The position numbers were made by a program, and so were the translations under genes. A DNA stretch of 64,000 nt from Actinacidiphila alni (GTDB lineage: Bacteria > Actinomycetota > Actinomycetes > Streptomycetales > Streptomycetaceae): NCBI RefSeq assembly GCF_900112845.1, contig NZ_FONG01000002.1:310001-374000 (forward strand), in the 5' to 3' direction. This document shows positions 40,524-50,322 of this stretch, in pieces (positions within the stretch are counted from its first letter, which is position 1; each line of letters opens with the position of its first letter). Under the pieces are notes generated by a model. It was not told the origin of the DNA and did no database searches. It saw only the letters and a program-made list of their open reading frames with translations.

Positions 40524-41865
40524 GACCGGGGGCGGTGCCGGTAGCCGGTGCGCCGCCCGCGCCTCTGATTTTGGCGGCCTCCGTACCGCCCGGCCGGTCG
40601 GCGCTGACCACCAGCGCCGCCAGTGCCGTCGTCAGCGGCACCGAGGCGACCAGGCCGATGCTGCCGACGAGGGTGCGCACGATCTCCTCGGCGACGAGTT
40701 CGCTGCCGGCCACCCGCAGGACGCCGCTGCGCGCGATCGAGAAGAGCAGCAGCAGCGGCAGGGCGGCGCCCGCGTACGCCATCACCAGGGTGTTGACCAC
40801 CGAGGCGATGTGGTCGCGGCCGATCCGCATGCCGGCACCGTAGAGTTTGCGCCAATTCGCGCCCGGGTCGGCGTCCTTCAGCTCCCACACGGCCGACGTC
40901 TGCGTGACGGTGACGTCGTCGAGGACGCCGAGCGAGCCGATGATGACGCCGGCCAGCAGGACACCCTTGATCTCGATGTCCGGATAGAGACTGTGGATGA
41001 CGCCGGTCTCGTCCGAGGTGTTGCCGGTCAGATGCGCCCAGTCGATGAAGACCGAGCCCAGGATCCCGATCAGCAGCAGTGAGCAGAGCGTGCCCAGCAC
41101 CGCCACCGAGGTGCGGGCGTTGACGCCGTGGCAGGAGTAGAGCGCGATCAGCATGATCGCGCTGCCGCCGATCACCGCCACCAGCAGGGGATTGTCGCCG
41201 TGCAGGATCGCCGGAAGGATGAAGAGGGTCAAGATCCCGAACGAGACGATCAGCGCGACGAGCGCCATCACGCCGCGCAGCCGGCCGACGACGATCACCG
41301 CGACCGCGAAGATCCCGGCCAGCAGCGCCAGCGGGAAGCCGCGGTCCACGTCGGTGACCGAATAGCGCAGCCCGGCCGGGGCGTTGGGCGCGTACGCCAG
41401 GACCACGCCCTGCCCCTTGCTGTAGCGGCGGGTCTGGTCCGGCTGCACGACCTCGGTGAAGGTGGTGCCCTTGTCCGGGCCGGACGCGACCTCGATCGTC
41501 GCCTTCTGACACGCGTCGCTGGTCGACGACGAGGACGACTGCCCGGCGTTGACCGACTTGCAGGAGACGTCGACGAGCGCGACGACCTTGCCCTGCCGGG
41601 TCTGCTGGTCGAAGCCGACGCCGGTACGGGCATGGCCGGGCGCGCCGCCCGGCCACAGCACGACCAGGCCCACGACGACCGCCGCGGCGAACGGCACCAG
41701 GATCGCGGCGATGACCTTGCGCAGGTGCTTGGAGACCGGCGGGACGGGGCCGTGGGCATGGGTGTGGCCGACGGGGTGGCCGTGGCCTCGCACGGGCTCG
41801 TGTCCCTGGCCGGGCTCGTGACCGGTGCCGTGACCGTGGCTGTGACTGCTGGGGGGCTGTTCCAC
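40477..41865 (-). CDS. YibE/F-family membrane protein with a His-rich N-terminus
   Basis: 462 residues from GTG 41865 (MEQPPSSHSHGHGTGHE). Residues ~8-40 are His/Gly-rich (HGHPVGHTHAHG). The first helix (~45-70) is followed by an extracytoplasmic domain with Cys residues (SCKSV, DACQK). About seven more helices follow, with the family's GVLLAGVIIGSLGVLDDVTV and HIASVVNTLVMAYAGAALP. Function is unknown; the His-rich segment suggests metal binding. No clear ribosome-binding site is visible, so it may be leaderless. It is divergent from thiC. Confidence 0.82.
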   Translation of the reverse strand: MEQPPSSHSHGHGTGHEPGQGHEPVRGHGHPVGHTHAHGPVPPVSKHLRKVIAAILVPFAAAVVVGLVVLWPGGAPGHARTGVGFDQQTRQGKVVALVDVSCKSVNAGQSSSSSTSDACQKATIEVASGPDKGTTFTEVVQPDQTRRYSKGQGVVLAYAPNAPAGLRYSVTDVDRGFPLALLAGIFAVAVIVVGRLRGVMALVALIVSFGILTLFILPAILHGDNPLLVAVIGGSAIMLIALYSCHGVNARTSVAVLGTLCSLLLIGILGSVFIDWAHLTGNTSDETGVIHSLYPDIEIKGVLLAGVIIGSLGVLDDVTVTQTSAVWELKDADPGANWRKLYGAGMRIGRDHIASVVNTLVMAYAGAALPLLLLFSIARSGVLRVAGSELVAEEIVRTLVGSIGLVASVPLTTALAALVVSADRPGGTEAAKIRGAGGAPATGTAPGPTSPAPTRTSHRRRR

Positions 41866-41935
41866 GGGCCGATCATCGCAAGGGCCCCTGGTGCCTGTCT
41901 TCGTGCAACCGCTACCGTGGGGGCACCTTTGCAAA

Positions 41936-43870
<1,935 letters not shown>

Positions 43871-43889
43871 CCCGTCCGTCCACCCAACC

Positions 43890-43920
43890 GAGGGCCCTGG
43901 CGCGATATGCCGGGGCCCTC
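43890..43920. terminator. bidirectional terminator between thiC and a Nudix gene
   Basis: GAGGGCCCTGGC (43890-43901) and GCCGGGGCCCTC (43909-43920) form a 12-bp stem with one G-U pair and a 7-nt loop, between the convergent genes. Confidence 0.7.
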
Positions 43921-44389
43921 ACCCCAGATACGGCCGGTCCCGTCCCTCCAGGAAGTGGCCGAGCCTGAGTCGCTGCGTGTGGTGCATCGGCAGGTCGTCC
44001 AGCTCCTCGGTCGCCACGAAGCGCAACTCCGTGGACTCGTCGGAGATCGCCAACTCCCCGCCGTTGATACGGGCGGTGAAGCAGACGTTGAACTGGCGGC
44101 GTACCTCGCCGTCCGTATAGACGATCACATGGCGCGGATCGGTGTACGTGCCGACCAGCCCGGTGATCTCCACGTCGAGCCCGGTCTCCTCCTTGACCTC
44201 GCGCACGGCCGTGCCAGGGAGGGAATCGGTCATCTCCATGCCGCCGCCCGGCAGCGCCCACAGGTCGTTGTCGCGGCGACGCTGGAGCAGAATGCGGCCC
44301 TGGTCGTCGGTGACGACGGCGGACGCGGCGACGACGAGGCTGTTGGGTTCGGGGGCGGCGGGGTCGTCGTAGAACTCGGTGCGGGCCAT
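43919..44389 (-). CDS. Nudix hydrolase
   Basis: 156 residues from ATG 44389 (MARTEFYDDPAAPEPN), with AAGGGGGC upstream. The Nudix box reads GGMEMTDSLPGTAV then REVKEETG: the REXXEEXG core is intact, but the first Glu of the consensus is Asp. The sequence also has LLQRRRDNDLWALPGGG. This resembles streptomycete Nudix proteins next to kinase-like genes; the substrate is unknown. Upstream on the same strand lies a degraded uridine-kinase-like gene. Confidence 0.87.
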   Translation of the reverse strand: MARTEFYDDPAAPEPNSLVVAASAVVTDDQGRILLQRRRDNDLWALPGGGMEMTDSLPGTAVREVKEETGLDVEITGLVGTYTDPRHVIVYTDGEVRRQFNVCFTARINGGELAISDESTELRFVATEELDDLPMHHTQRLRLGHFLEGRDRPYLG

Positions 44390-44403
44390 GGCCAGCCCCC
44401 TTG

Positions 44404-44671
44404 TCGGGCCGGGCGGGCTGTCGCCCACGCGGCATCGAAGCTGTCGGCGTACGTGTTGAACAGTCCGGGGGGGCGGCCGAGCGGGCACAAGGAAGTCGTC
44501 GACGGTCGCCCGGATGACCTCGCGCCCCTGCGCCCGCAGCATCGCAGCTAGTTCGTCGGCCAGCGTCGTCTTCCACGCGGCAGGCGCCCCGTCGACCGCG
44601 ACCCGCACGGGGTGCGTCGCCCTGACGCCCCCGACCACCTCTGCCAGCCGCCCGACAAGTTCCCCCGCGTC
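44404..44671 (-). pseudogene. degraded uridine-kinase-like P-loop gene fragment
   Basis: One minus-strand frame encodes ELVGRLAEVV, HPVRVAVDGAPAAWKTTLAD and REVIRATVDDF, resembling the N-terminus of streptomycete uridine kinases (normally VDGxxxAGKTT and DDFHRPR). The P-loop Gly is replaced by Trp. After VDDF the similarity continues in another frame as TYADSFDAAW, matching the usual DSFD motif with intervening residues lost. The rest of the ~200-residue protein is absent, and the Nudix gene begins at once. Frameshift plus truncation indicate a remnant. Confidence 0.65.
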
Positions 44672-44739
44672 CCCCGCTCCACTGCCACCCCCTTTCCCGC
44701 GCCCGCACAGACCTCCGGCCGAGGCGTCACCATGGTGAA

Positions 44740-45246
44740 GTGCCGAACACCGACGCGGAGCTGGTCGCGCTTCTCCATCGTCTCGACGACCCGGAATCGC
44801 TGGAACACCCGCGCGGCTACGACCACACCGCGACCCGAGCCCGTTTCGACCGTCTGGCGGCCGGACTGGACGCGGCCTTCGGCACGCGGTGCCCCGCCGA
44901 CAGGGAAGTGCAGGACGCGAGCCTGCACGGCCGGGTGGACGTGCCGGCCGGCGCGACCGCGAGCGGCGTGCCGATCGTCGTCTCGGTGAGCAACTTCGGT
45001 GCGATGGCGGTGATCTCGGCCGAGAACCCGGGCGTCCACCTCGACACCGACGAGGCCGTGGCGGCCGGCGCGCTGAACGCCGGGGACCTCGCGGCGGTGG
45101 AAAGCGTACTCGCCGAGCAGGGTTACCGGGTGCTGCCGGAGCGCCTGCTCACCCGTCCGTACGACGGGGCCGGCGCGGTCCTGCTCGCGTACGGAGGAGC
45201 GGGCCGCCCCTGCGACTGGTGGGTCCGCTTCTTCGACTACCTCTAG
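44740..45246 (+). CDS. hypothetical protein
   Basis: 168 residues from GTG 44740 (MPNTDAELVALLHRLDDPES). Soluble, acidic, no membrane helix. Features: HTATRARFDRLAAGLDAAF, VPAGATASGVPIVVSVSNFG, and a C-terminal RPCDWWVRFFDYL. I do not recognise the family. Codon use is like its neighbours, and the strong third-position G/C supports coding. The ribosome-binding site is weak, so the start is uncertain. It is divergent from the kinase remnant. Confidence 0.6.
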   Translation: MPNTDAELVALLHRLDDPESLEHPRGYDHTATRARFDRLAAGLDAAFGTRCPADREVQDASLHGRVDVPAGATASGVPIVVSVSNFGAMAVISAENPGVHLDTDEAVAAGALNAGDLAAVESVLAEQGYRVLPERLLTRPYDGAGAVLLAYGGAGRPCDWWVRFFDYL

Positions 45247-45423
45247 CAACCGCGGCCCGGACCTCTGCCTCCTCCCGGGTACGGCCGCCCCCTTCGTGCC
45301 GGTGACCGAACGTGCTCGGCCGGGAAAAGGGGAGGTCCGGGGCGGGGGTGGTGGGGGACAATCGGGCGGGTTGGGCGAAGGGAGCTGGTGGGGCTCCGGG
45401 GGCGGGGGGGAAGAAGGGCAGGG

Positions 45424-46464
45424 ATGAGTCAGCCGACGGGCGGCGGGCGCGACATCGAGTCGGCGGTCGCGATCTATACGGCGGTGGCCATGCGCGGCGG
45501 CTCCGCACGGGCCGGGGAGAGCGGGGCGGGCGGGCTGGGAGAAATGGCCGGGCTGGACGACGAACGGCTCGCCGCCGGCCTGCGCACGCTCACCGCGATG
45601 GGCCTGATCCGCCGGGTGGACGGCCGGATCGAGACCGTCGACCCGGACGCCGCGCTCGCCGTGGCGATGGACACCTACCTCGGCACGGCCGCCGCCCAGC
45701 TCCGTAACGCCGCCGCGCTCAGCGAGACGACCCAGGCACTGCTGACGGTGTTCCGCCCCGTGGTGGCCCGGCTCCAGGAACAGGTGGACGTCCAGCACTT
45801 CGAGGACCCGGAGAGCCGGCAGAGTTCGGTCGCCGACATCGAGGCGTCGGCGCGCGAGACCATGGACTCGCTGCACCCGGGCCCGATGCCGCCGGACATG
45901 GCGGTGCTGGACAAGGCCCTGGTGGGCGATATGGCGATGATCCGCCGCGGCGTACGGGTCCGCGCGCTGTACCTGCGCTCGCAGCTGCGGGTGCCGAAGT
46001 ACGCCAAGTACCTGCACGACCTGTCCGACGCGGGCGTCAACGTACGGCTGGTCGACCACGCCGCGCACGACCTGCTGGTGATGGACCGGCACACCGTCGT
46101 CCTGCCGGGCATCCCGCACGAGCACGCCACGTCCATGACGCTGGTGCGCGGCGCGGTGCTGGCCCGCTCGTACGCCGCGCTCTACGAGGACTACTGGCTG
46201 CGCGCCGCACCGCTGTCGGCCGTCGCGCGCCCCGACAGCGGCGACGGCCCCGACGGTCTCGGCCTCACCGACCAGGAGCGCAGCATCATCCGGCTGATGG
46301 CCAACGGCTGCAGCGACGACCGGATCGCCAGGACACTGGGCGTCGCACGGCGTACGGTGCAGCGGGTGATGACCAAGCTGATGGAGCGGCTCCAGGTCTC
46401 CAGCCGCTTCGAAGTCGGCCTCAAACTGGCCCAGTTGCTCGACCCGGAGGAGCTGTGGCCGTGA
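45424..46464 (+). CDS. LuxR-type HTH regulator with a TrmB/PLD-like central region
   Basis: 346 residues from ATG 45424. The N-terminal part resembles a winged helix (LDDERLAAGLRTLTAMGLIRRVDGRIE). The central part (RRGVRVRALYLRSQLRVPKYA, HDLLVMDRHTVVLPG) resembles the C-terminal domain of TrmB-like regulators. The C-terminal LuxR helix-turn-helix reads LTDQERSIIRLMANG then VARRTVQRVMTKLMERL. No signalling-receiver domain is present. Such fusions are frequent in streptomycetes; the target is unknown. Start has GAAGGGCAGGG upstream. Confidence 0.82.
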   Translation: MSQPTGGGRDIESAVAIYTAVAMRGGSARAGESGAGGLGEMAGLDDERLAAGLRTLTAMGLIRRVDGRIETVDPDAALAVAMDTYLGTAAAQLRNAAALSETTQALLTVFRPVVARLQEQVDVQHFEDPESRQSSVADIEASARETMDSLHPGPMPPDMAVLDKALVGDMAMIRRGVRVRALYLRSQLRVPKYAKYLHDLSDAGVNVRLVDHAAHDLLVMDRHTVVLPGIPHEHATSMTLVRGAVLARSYAALYEDYWLRAAPLSAVARPDSGDGPDGLGLTDQERSIIRLMANGCSDDRIARTLGVARRTVQRVMTKLMERLQVSSRFEVGLKLAQLLDPEELWP

Positions 46465-46590
46465 CGGGGTACGACAGGGCCGTGCCCCGTACGGGAGGCC
46501 CGACTCCATGCCGTGACCACGCCTGTGAGCCCTGCCACAACCGGTTACCCCACGTAGAGCACGGCGGCACCGGCCACCACCGCCGGAGGG

Positions 46591-46606
46591 TGTCGCACTT
46601 GCGACA
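46591..46606. promoter_or_regulatory. palindrome upstream of the MmyB-like regulator
   Basis: TGTCGCA (46591-46597) and TGCGACA (46600-46606) form a perfect inverted repeat with a 2-bp centre, 159 bp before the XRE regulator start. It is the only clear symmetric element in the 300-bp gap and is a candidate autoregulatory operator. Confidence 0.4.
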
Positions 46607-46764
46607 GTGCCCGATGTGGACAGGGTGATTCCGGTGGCGCGCGACCGCCCCCGCCTAGCATGAACCTGGCGCGAAATCGCAGGCCGCGGCCACCGAGTGA
46701 CCGCCGGGTGACCCCTCATCCGGCGGAGGCGGTCGCGGCCGAGAAGATCCGGGGGACAGAACCC

Positions 46765-47700
46765 ATGGACCGTCGTCTCGACGAGGACCCACCGCTGATC
46801 CAGGAGTTCCTGCGCGAAGCCCGCAGAAATTTCGCGGGTGAACCCGAGCCCATCACCGGCCACAACGGTTACCGTCCCCCCGGCCTGAGCCAGCACGCCG
46901 TGGCCCAGCGGCTGGGCATCTCACTCCGCCTCTACCAGGACTGGGAGGCGTGCGGCCGGCCCATCCCGGCCCACCGCCTGGACAGCCTGGCCAACGCGCT
47001 GCGGCTGGATTCGCGGCAGCGCGACGAGCTGTGGTTCATCGTCACCGGCGGCTATCCGCCGCGCGGCCCGGCCGAGCCCGACCCGGAGGCGGTCACCGGC
47101 TGGACCTCGTATCTGCACGCCCTCCAGGTGCCCGCGCTCACCCTCGACGGTGCCTGGCGGATCCTGGAGACCAACCACGCCTGGCGGCAGCTCTTCGAGC
47201 CCGCGGGCCAGGCGCCGCCCGCGAATCTGCTGCGCTTCGTGCTCTTCGACCCGTACGCGCGGCAGTTGTGCGGCGAGTGGAAGGCCGGCTGGGTGCGGGA
47301 CTTCCTGCGGCAGCTGCGGCTCCAGGCGCGGACCGCGCCGCACCTCCAGGCCCAGGCGACCCCGGAACCCGCGCGGACCCAGCGGGAATTGCTCAGCATC
47401 ATCGAGGAGTTGCGCGGCGACATCGAGCTGGCCCGGATGTGGCAGGCGGAGAGCGAGTCGACCCGGGTCGCGCTGCACAACGACGGCAGGGTCCGGCTGC
47501 TGCGCCCGCCGGCCGGCGGCTATCTGCAGCGGGTCCGCATGCTGGTGTCGTCCCCGGCGCACGATCCGAGGCGCAGAGTGCTGATGTTCATGCCGGCGGT
47601 CACGGGACCCGCGGTCCCGGCGCCGCGCCGGTCGGGGCCCTACTCGGGGGTGTTGTCGGGGCCGCCGAAGTCCGGGCTGGTGAAGTCGGGACTGCTGTAG
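46765..47700 (+). CDS. XRE-family regulator, MmyB-like
   Basis: 311 residues from ATG 46765 (MDRRLDEDPPLIQEF), with GGGGGACAG upstream. N-terminal HTH_3 (GLSQHAVAQRLGISLRLYQDWEACGRPIP) is followed by an MmyB-like ligand-binding region (WTSYLHALQVPALTLDGAWRI, LRFVLFDPYARQL, WQAESESTRVAL). MmyB-type regulators control antibiotic or stress genes and may bind lipids. The last 61 bp overlap the convergent gene, and that C-terminal tail (GPPKSGLVKSGLL) looks non-conserved. Confidence 0.82.
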   Translation: MDRRLDEDPPLIQEFLREARRNFAGEPEPITGHNGYRPPGLSQHAVAQRLGISLRLYQDWEACGRPIPAHRLDSLANALRLDSRQRDELWFIVTGGYPPRGPAEPDPEAVTGWTSYLHALQVPALTLDGAWRILETNHAWRQLFEPAGQAPPANLLRFVLFDPYARQLCGEWKAGWVRDFLRQLRLQARTAPHLQAQATPEPARTQRELLSIIEELRGDIELARMWQAESESTRVALHNDGRVRLLRPPAGGYLQRVRMLVSSPAHDPRRRVLMFMPAVTGPAVPAPRRSGPYSGVLSGPPKSGLVKSGLL

Positions 47701-48683
47701 CGCGGTCCGGAGAAGCGGGGGGACGTGGGGGGAAGGGGCGCGCCCTGCTCGGGCGCCGGGCTGCTGAAGTCGGGGCGGGAGTAACCGAGTCGGGGCATCC
47801 GGGGGCCGTCGGCGCCCGCGCCGGGAACGGGCCCGGGCCCGGGTCCGGGGTGGACGACCGGTCCCGGCGGTTCGTGCGCGGAAGCGGCGGCGAGCGCGGC
47901 GGCGCTGGCCGCGGCGTCCGCGAGGAAGGGCAGCATGCCGCGTTCCAGCAGCGCCCGGTACCAGATCTCCCGGGCGTCGGCGACCTCCGGCGGCTGCGCG
48001 TCCGGCGAGTCGTGGATGGCGGAGGAGCCGTCGCGCAGCGCGGTGAGCAGCAGCCCGATCGCGCCGAGCAGGATCGAGGCGGCGGCGACGGCGGCGAACA
48101 GCCAGCCCGCCGTGCGCAGCGGTGACGCGATGGCCGGCTCGGGCGCCATCGCGTGCAGTGCGTAACCGATCAGCAGGAAGATCACGGCGGCGGCGCCCGC
48201 GAGCAGCGGGGTCAGGACGGCGAGCACGGCCACCAGGCCCGCGCCGGAACCCGCGCCGTCCGCGACGCCCATCGCCGCGTAGCCGAAGGTCCGGTTGTCG
48301 CGGGCGCGCGCCGACTCGCGGGCGGCCTCCCGGAATTCCTCCCGGATGCCGCGGTACGCCTCGTACTCCACGGCCGCCGCCTCGCCGATCAGTTCGGCCG
48401 CGCCGATCGCCAGCGTCCGCAACTGCTCGCTGTTCAGCACCGGCGCACCCGTATCCGCGCCGCGGTTCGTACGGCCGTCACGCGTCGTACGACTGTCACG
48501 CGTCGTACGACTGTCAGGCGTCGTACGGCCGTCACGCTCGGCACGACTGTCACGCGCCGTACGGCCTTCCCCGCGGCCGTGCGCCGCGGCGTCGTGGTCC
48601 CGGAGGACGATGTGCAACGCCTCGTCCAGAGCGCGGTCGAAGTCCGGGCGGTCTTCGGTGAGCAGAAGTGGAGCGCTGGTCAT
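47640..48683 (-). CDS. membrane protein with repeat-bearing N-terminus, function unknown
   Basis: 347 residues from ATG 48683 (MTSAPLLLTEDRPDFDRALD), GGGGGATG upstream; ATG 48689 is an alternative. An N-terminal helical region is interrupted by Arg/Thr/Asp-rich hexapeptide repeats (DSRTTR, DGRTTP; residues ~40-75). A conserved-looking helical domain follows (LGAAELIGEAAAVEYEAYRGI-like), then two membrane helices (~140-175 and ~185-215) and a Pro/Ser-rich C-terminus with SSPDFTSPDF-like repeats. Family not recognised. Convergent overlap of 61 bp with the MmyB-like gene. Confidence 0.65.
   Translation of the reverse strand: MTSAPLLLTEDRPDFDRALDEALHIVLRDHDAAAHGRGEGRTARDSRAERDGRTTPDSRTTRDSRTTRDGRTNRGADTGAPVLNSEQLRTLAIGAAELIGEAAAVEYEAYRGIREEFREAARESARARDNRTFGYAAMGVADGAGSGAGLVAVLAVLTPLLAGAAAVIFLLIGYALHAMAPEPAIASPLRTAGWLFAAVAAASILLGAIGLLLTALRDGSSAIHDSPDAQPPEVADAREIWYRALLERGMLPFLADAAASAAALAAASAHEPPGPVVHPGPGPGPVPGAGADGPRMPRLGYSRPDFSSPAPEQGAPLPPTSPRFSGPRYSSPDFTSPDFGGPDNTPE
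48468..48575. repeat. 18-bp in-frame tandem repeat (about six units)
   Basis: Units beginning CGTACGRCYGTCACGCGT start at 48468, 48486, 48504, 48522, 48540 (degenerate) and 48558, exactly 18 bp apart. On the minus strand they encode the hexapeptides DSRTTR, DGRTTP and relatives. Such arrays are prone to copy-number change. Confidence 0.8.
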
Positions 48684-48842
48684 GTGCATCCCCCGATGCT
48701 CCGACTCCCCGGACCCGGCCGGTGTTCCTGGAGCGGAACCGGCTCGGTCGGCCGAGTACGCGGAGAGCGGTGTGCCTACGGATACAGCGATGGTAGAGCG
48801 GGGAGACAGGCCGTGACAGGGCGCAACCAGGAAATGTACGGG

Positions 48843-50108
48843 CTACCCAACCAGCGGGAGTTGGGCAACGAGCAGCCGTCCGTCCATCGTCACGCCGCCG
48901 TCCATCGCCACCGCCAGATTCTCCGCGTACACCATCGGACCCTCCACGGTGTGCGTGCGCTCCTCGCCGTCGGCCGGATACTCCCCGCCGACCTCGCCGA
49001 GCAGATACGGGATCGGGCTGTGGCCGTGCACGACGCGGTTGCCGCCGTAGGTGCCGAGCAACTCGCGGGCGGCCTGCGGCCCGCCGTCGCCGCGGAAGGC
49101 GAACCGCTTGGTGAGCTTGCGGAACAGGTCCCAGCACTCGTCGGCGTCGCCGCGCTGCAGCACCCCGGTGATGGTGTCGTTCATCTCCTCGACGCTGCTG
49201 CCGTACTCCAGATACGCGGTGGTGTCGGAGTGCACCAGCAGGTGGCCGTCGGTGACATGGGCGGCGTCCAGCCGGGACATCCAGGTCAGGTGCCGGTCCT
49301 CCAGGCGGTCCATGTCGGACGGCTGGCCGCCGTTGAGCCGCCAGGCGGCCAGGAAGGAGGCGGTACCGCCGGTGGAGTTGACGGGGGTGTCGCCGAACCG
49401 GTGCGCGCCGAGCAGCAGCAGTTCGTGATTGCCCATCAGGGCGCGGCAGTAGCCGCCGGCCGCGGCGGCCTCCGCGGACAGCTGCATGACCAGCTCGATG
49501 ACGCCGATGCCGTCGGGGCCGCGGTCGGTGAAGTCGCCGAGGAACCACAGCCGGGCGCTGCCCGCCGCCCAGTGGCCCTCCTCGTCGACGAGGCCGCGCT
49601 CGCGCAGCGCGGCCAGCAGCTCGTCGAGATAGCCGTGCACGTCGCCGACGACGTACAGCGGTCCCGGGCGGTCGGCGACGGTGTCGGTCGCGGTGATCAC
49701 CGGGAGGTCGCGGGCGGTCGGGGTGTACCCCTCGGGCACCAGCGGCGCGTCGGGGCGCGTCGGTTCGTACGTGGCCGGCCGCTGGGCGGGCGGCGCGCTG
49801 TCGTACGAGGGGGGTGCGTTGTCGTACGAGGGAGGTGCGTTGTCGTACGCGGGGGGCGCGACGGGCGTCACGGGTACGCCGGGTCCCTCCGCCGCGCGCG
49901 GCTCGTAACCGGCAGCCGGTCCGTTGTGCGGCGCCGGTCCCGCTGCTTGCTCAAGTGCTTGCTCGAACCCCGGAGCCGTACCGAAACCGGTCGCCGGCCC
50001 GTGCCCCGCGACGTACGCCGGCGCCTCGCCGGGGACGTACCCGGACGCCTCGGGACGCCAGCCTTCCGCAGTCCCGGGCTCGGGTCCCTGACCTGCCCCC
50101 TGAGTCAT
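48843..50108 (-). CDS. metallophosphoesterase (calcineurin-like)
   Basis: 421 residues from ATG 50108 (MTQGAGQGPEPG), placed by a perfect GGAGGGG site. Residues 1-~145 are Gly/Pro/Ala/Tyr-rich and include three SYDNAPP-type repeats encoded by a 21-bp repeat. The catalytic domain has all metal-binding motifs: VVGDVHGY, FLGDFTDRGPD, LMGNHELLLL and VVHGHSPI. It resembles serine/threonine or diadenosine-tetraphosphate phosphatases; substrate unknown. No membrane helix. Confidence 0.87.
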   Translation of the reverse strand: MTQGAGQGPEPGTAEGWRPEASGYVPGEAPAYVAGHGPATGFGTAPGFEQALEQAAGPAPHNGPAAGYEPRAAEGPGVPVTPVAPPAYDNAPPSYDNAPPSYDSAPPAQRPATYEPTRPDAPLVPEGYTPTARDLPVITATDTVADRPGPLYVVGDVHGYLDELLAALRERGLVDEEGHWAAGSARLWFLGDFTDRGPDGIGVIELVMQLSAEAAAAGGYCRALMGNHELLLLGAHRFGDTPVNSTGGTASFLAAWRLNGGQPSDMDRLEDRHLTWMSRLDAAHVTDGHLLVHSDTTAYLEYGSSVEEMNDTITGVLQRGDADECWDLFRKLTKRFAFRGDGGPQAARELLGTYGGNRVVHGHSPIPYLLGEVGGEYPADGEERTHTVEGPMVYAENLAVAMDGGVTMDGRLLVAQLPLVG

Positions 50109-50322
50109 CGACCCCTCCACGATCGCGCCGCCATCCGCCCATCATAGGAATGACGCTGTCGCGTTGTGACATACCCAGGCACCTGGTTTTCGCAGGGCGC
50201 AGACAAACCATCCCTTAGCTCCCTCGTACCCCCGCGCGAATCGCCTTCCGCCTGCCTTCCGTTCGCCGTCCGCCCGTTTTGTGCCGCCGTCGCCGATCGC
50301 CCCTGTCCGCTCCCGGCCGTTC

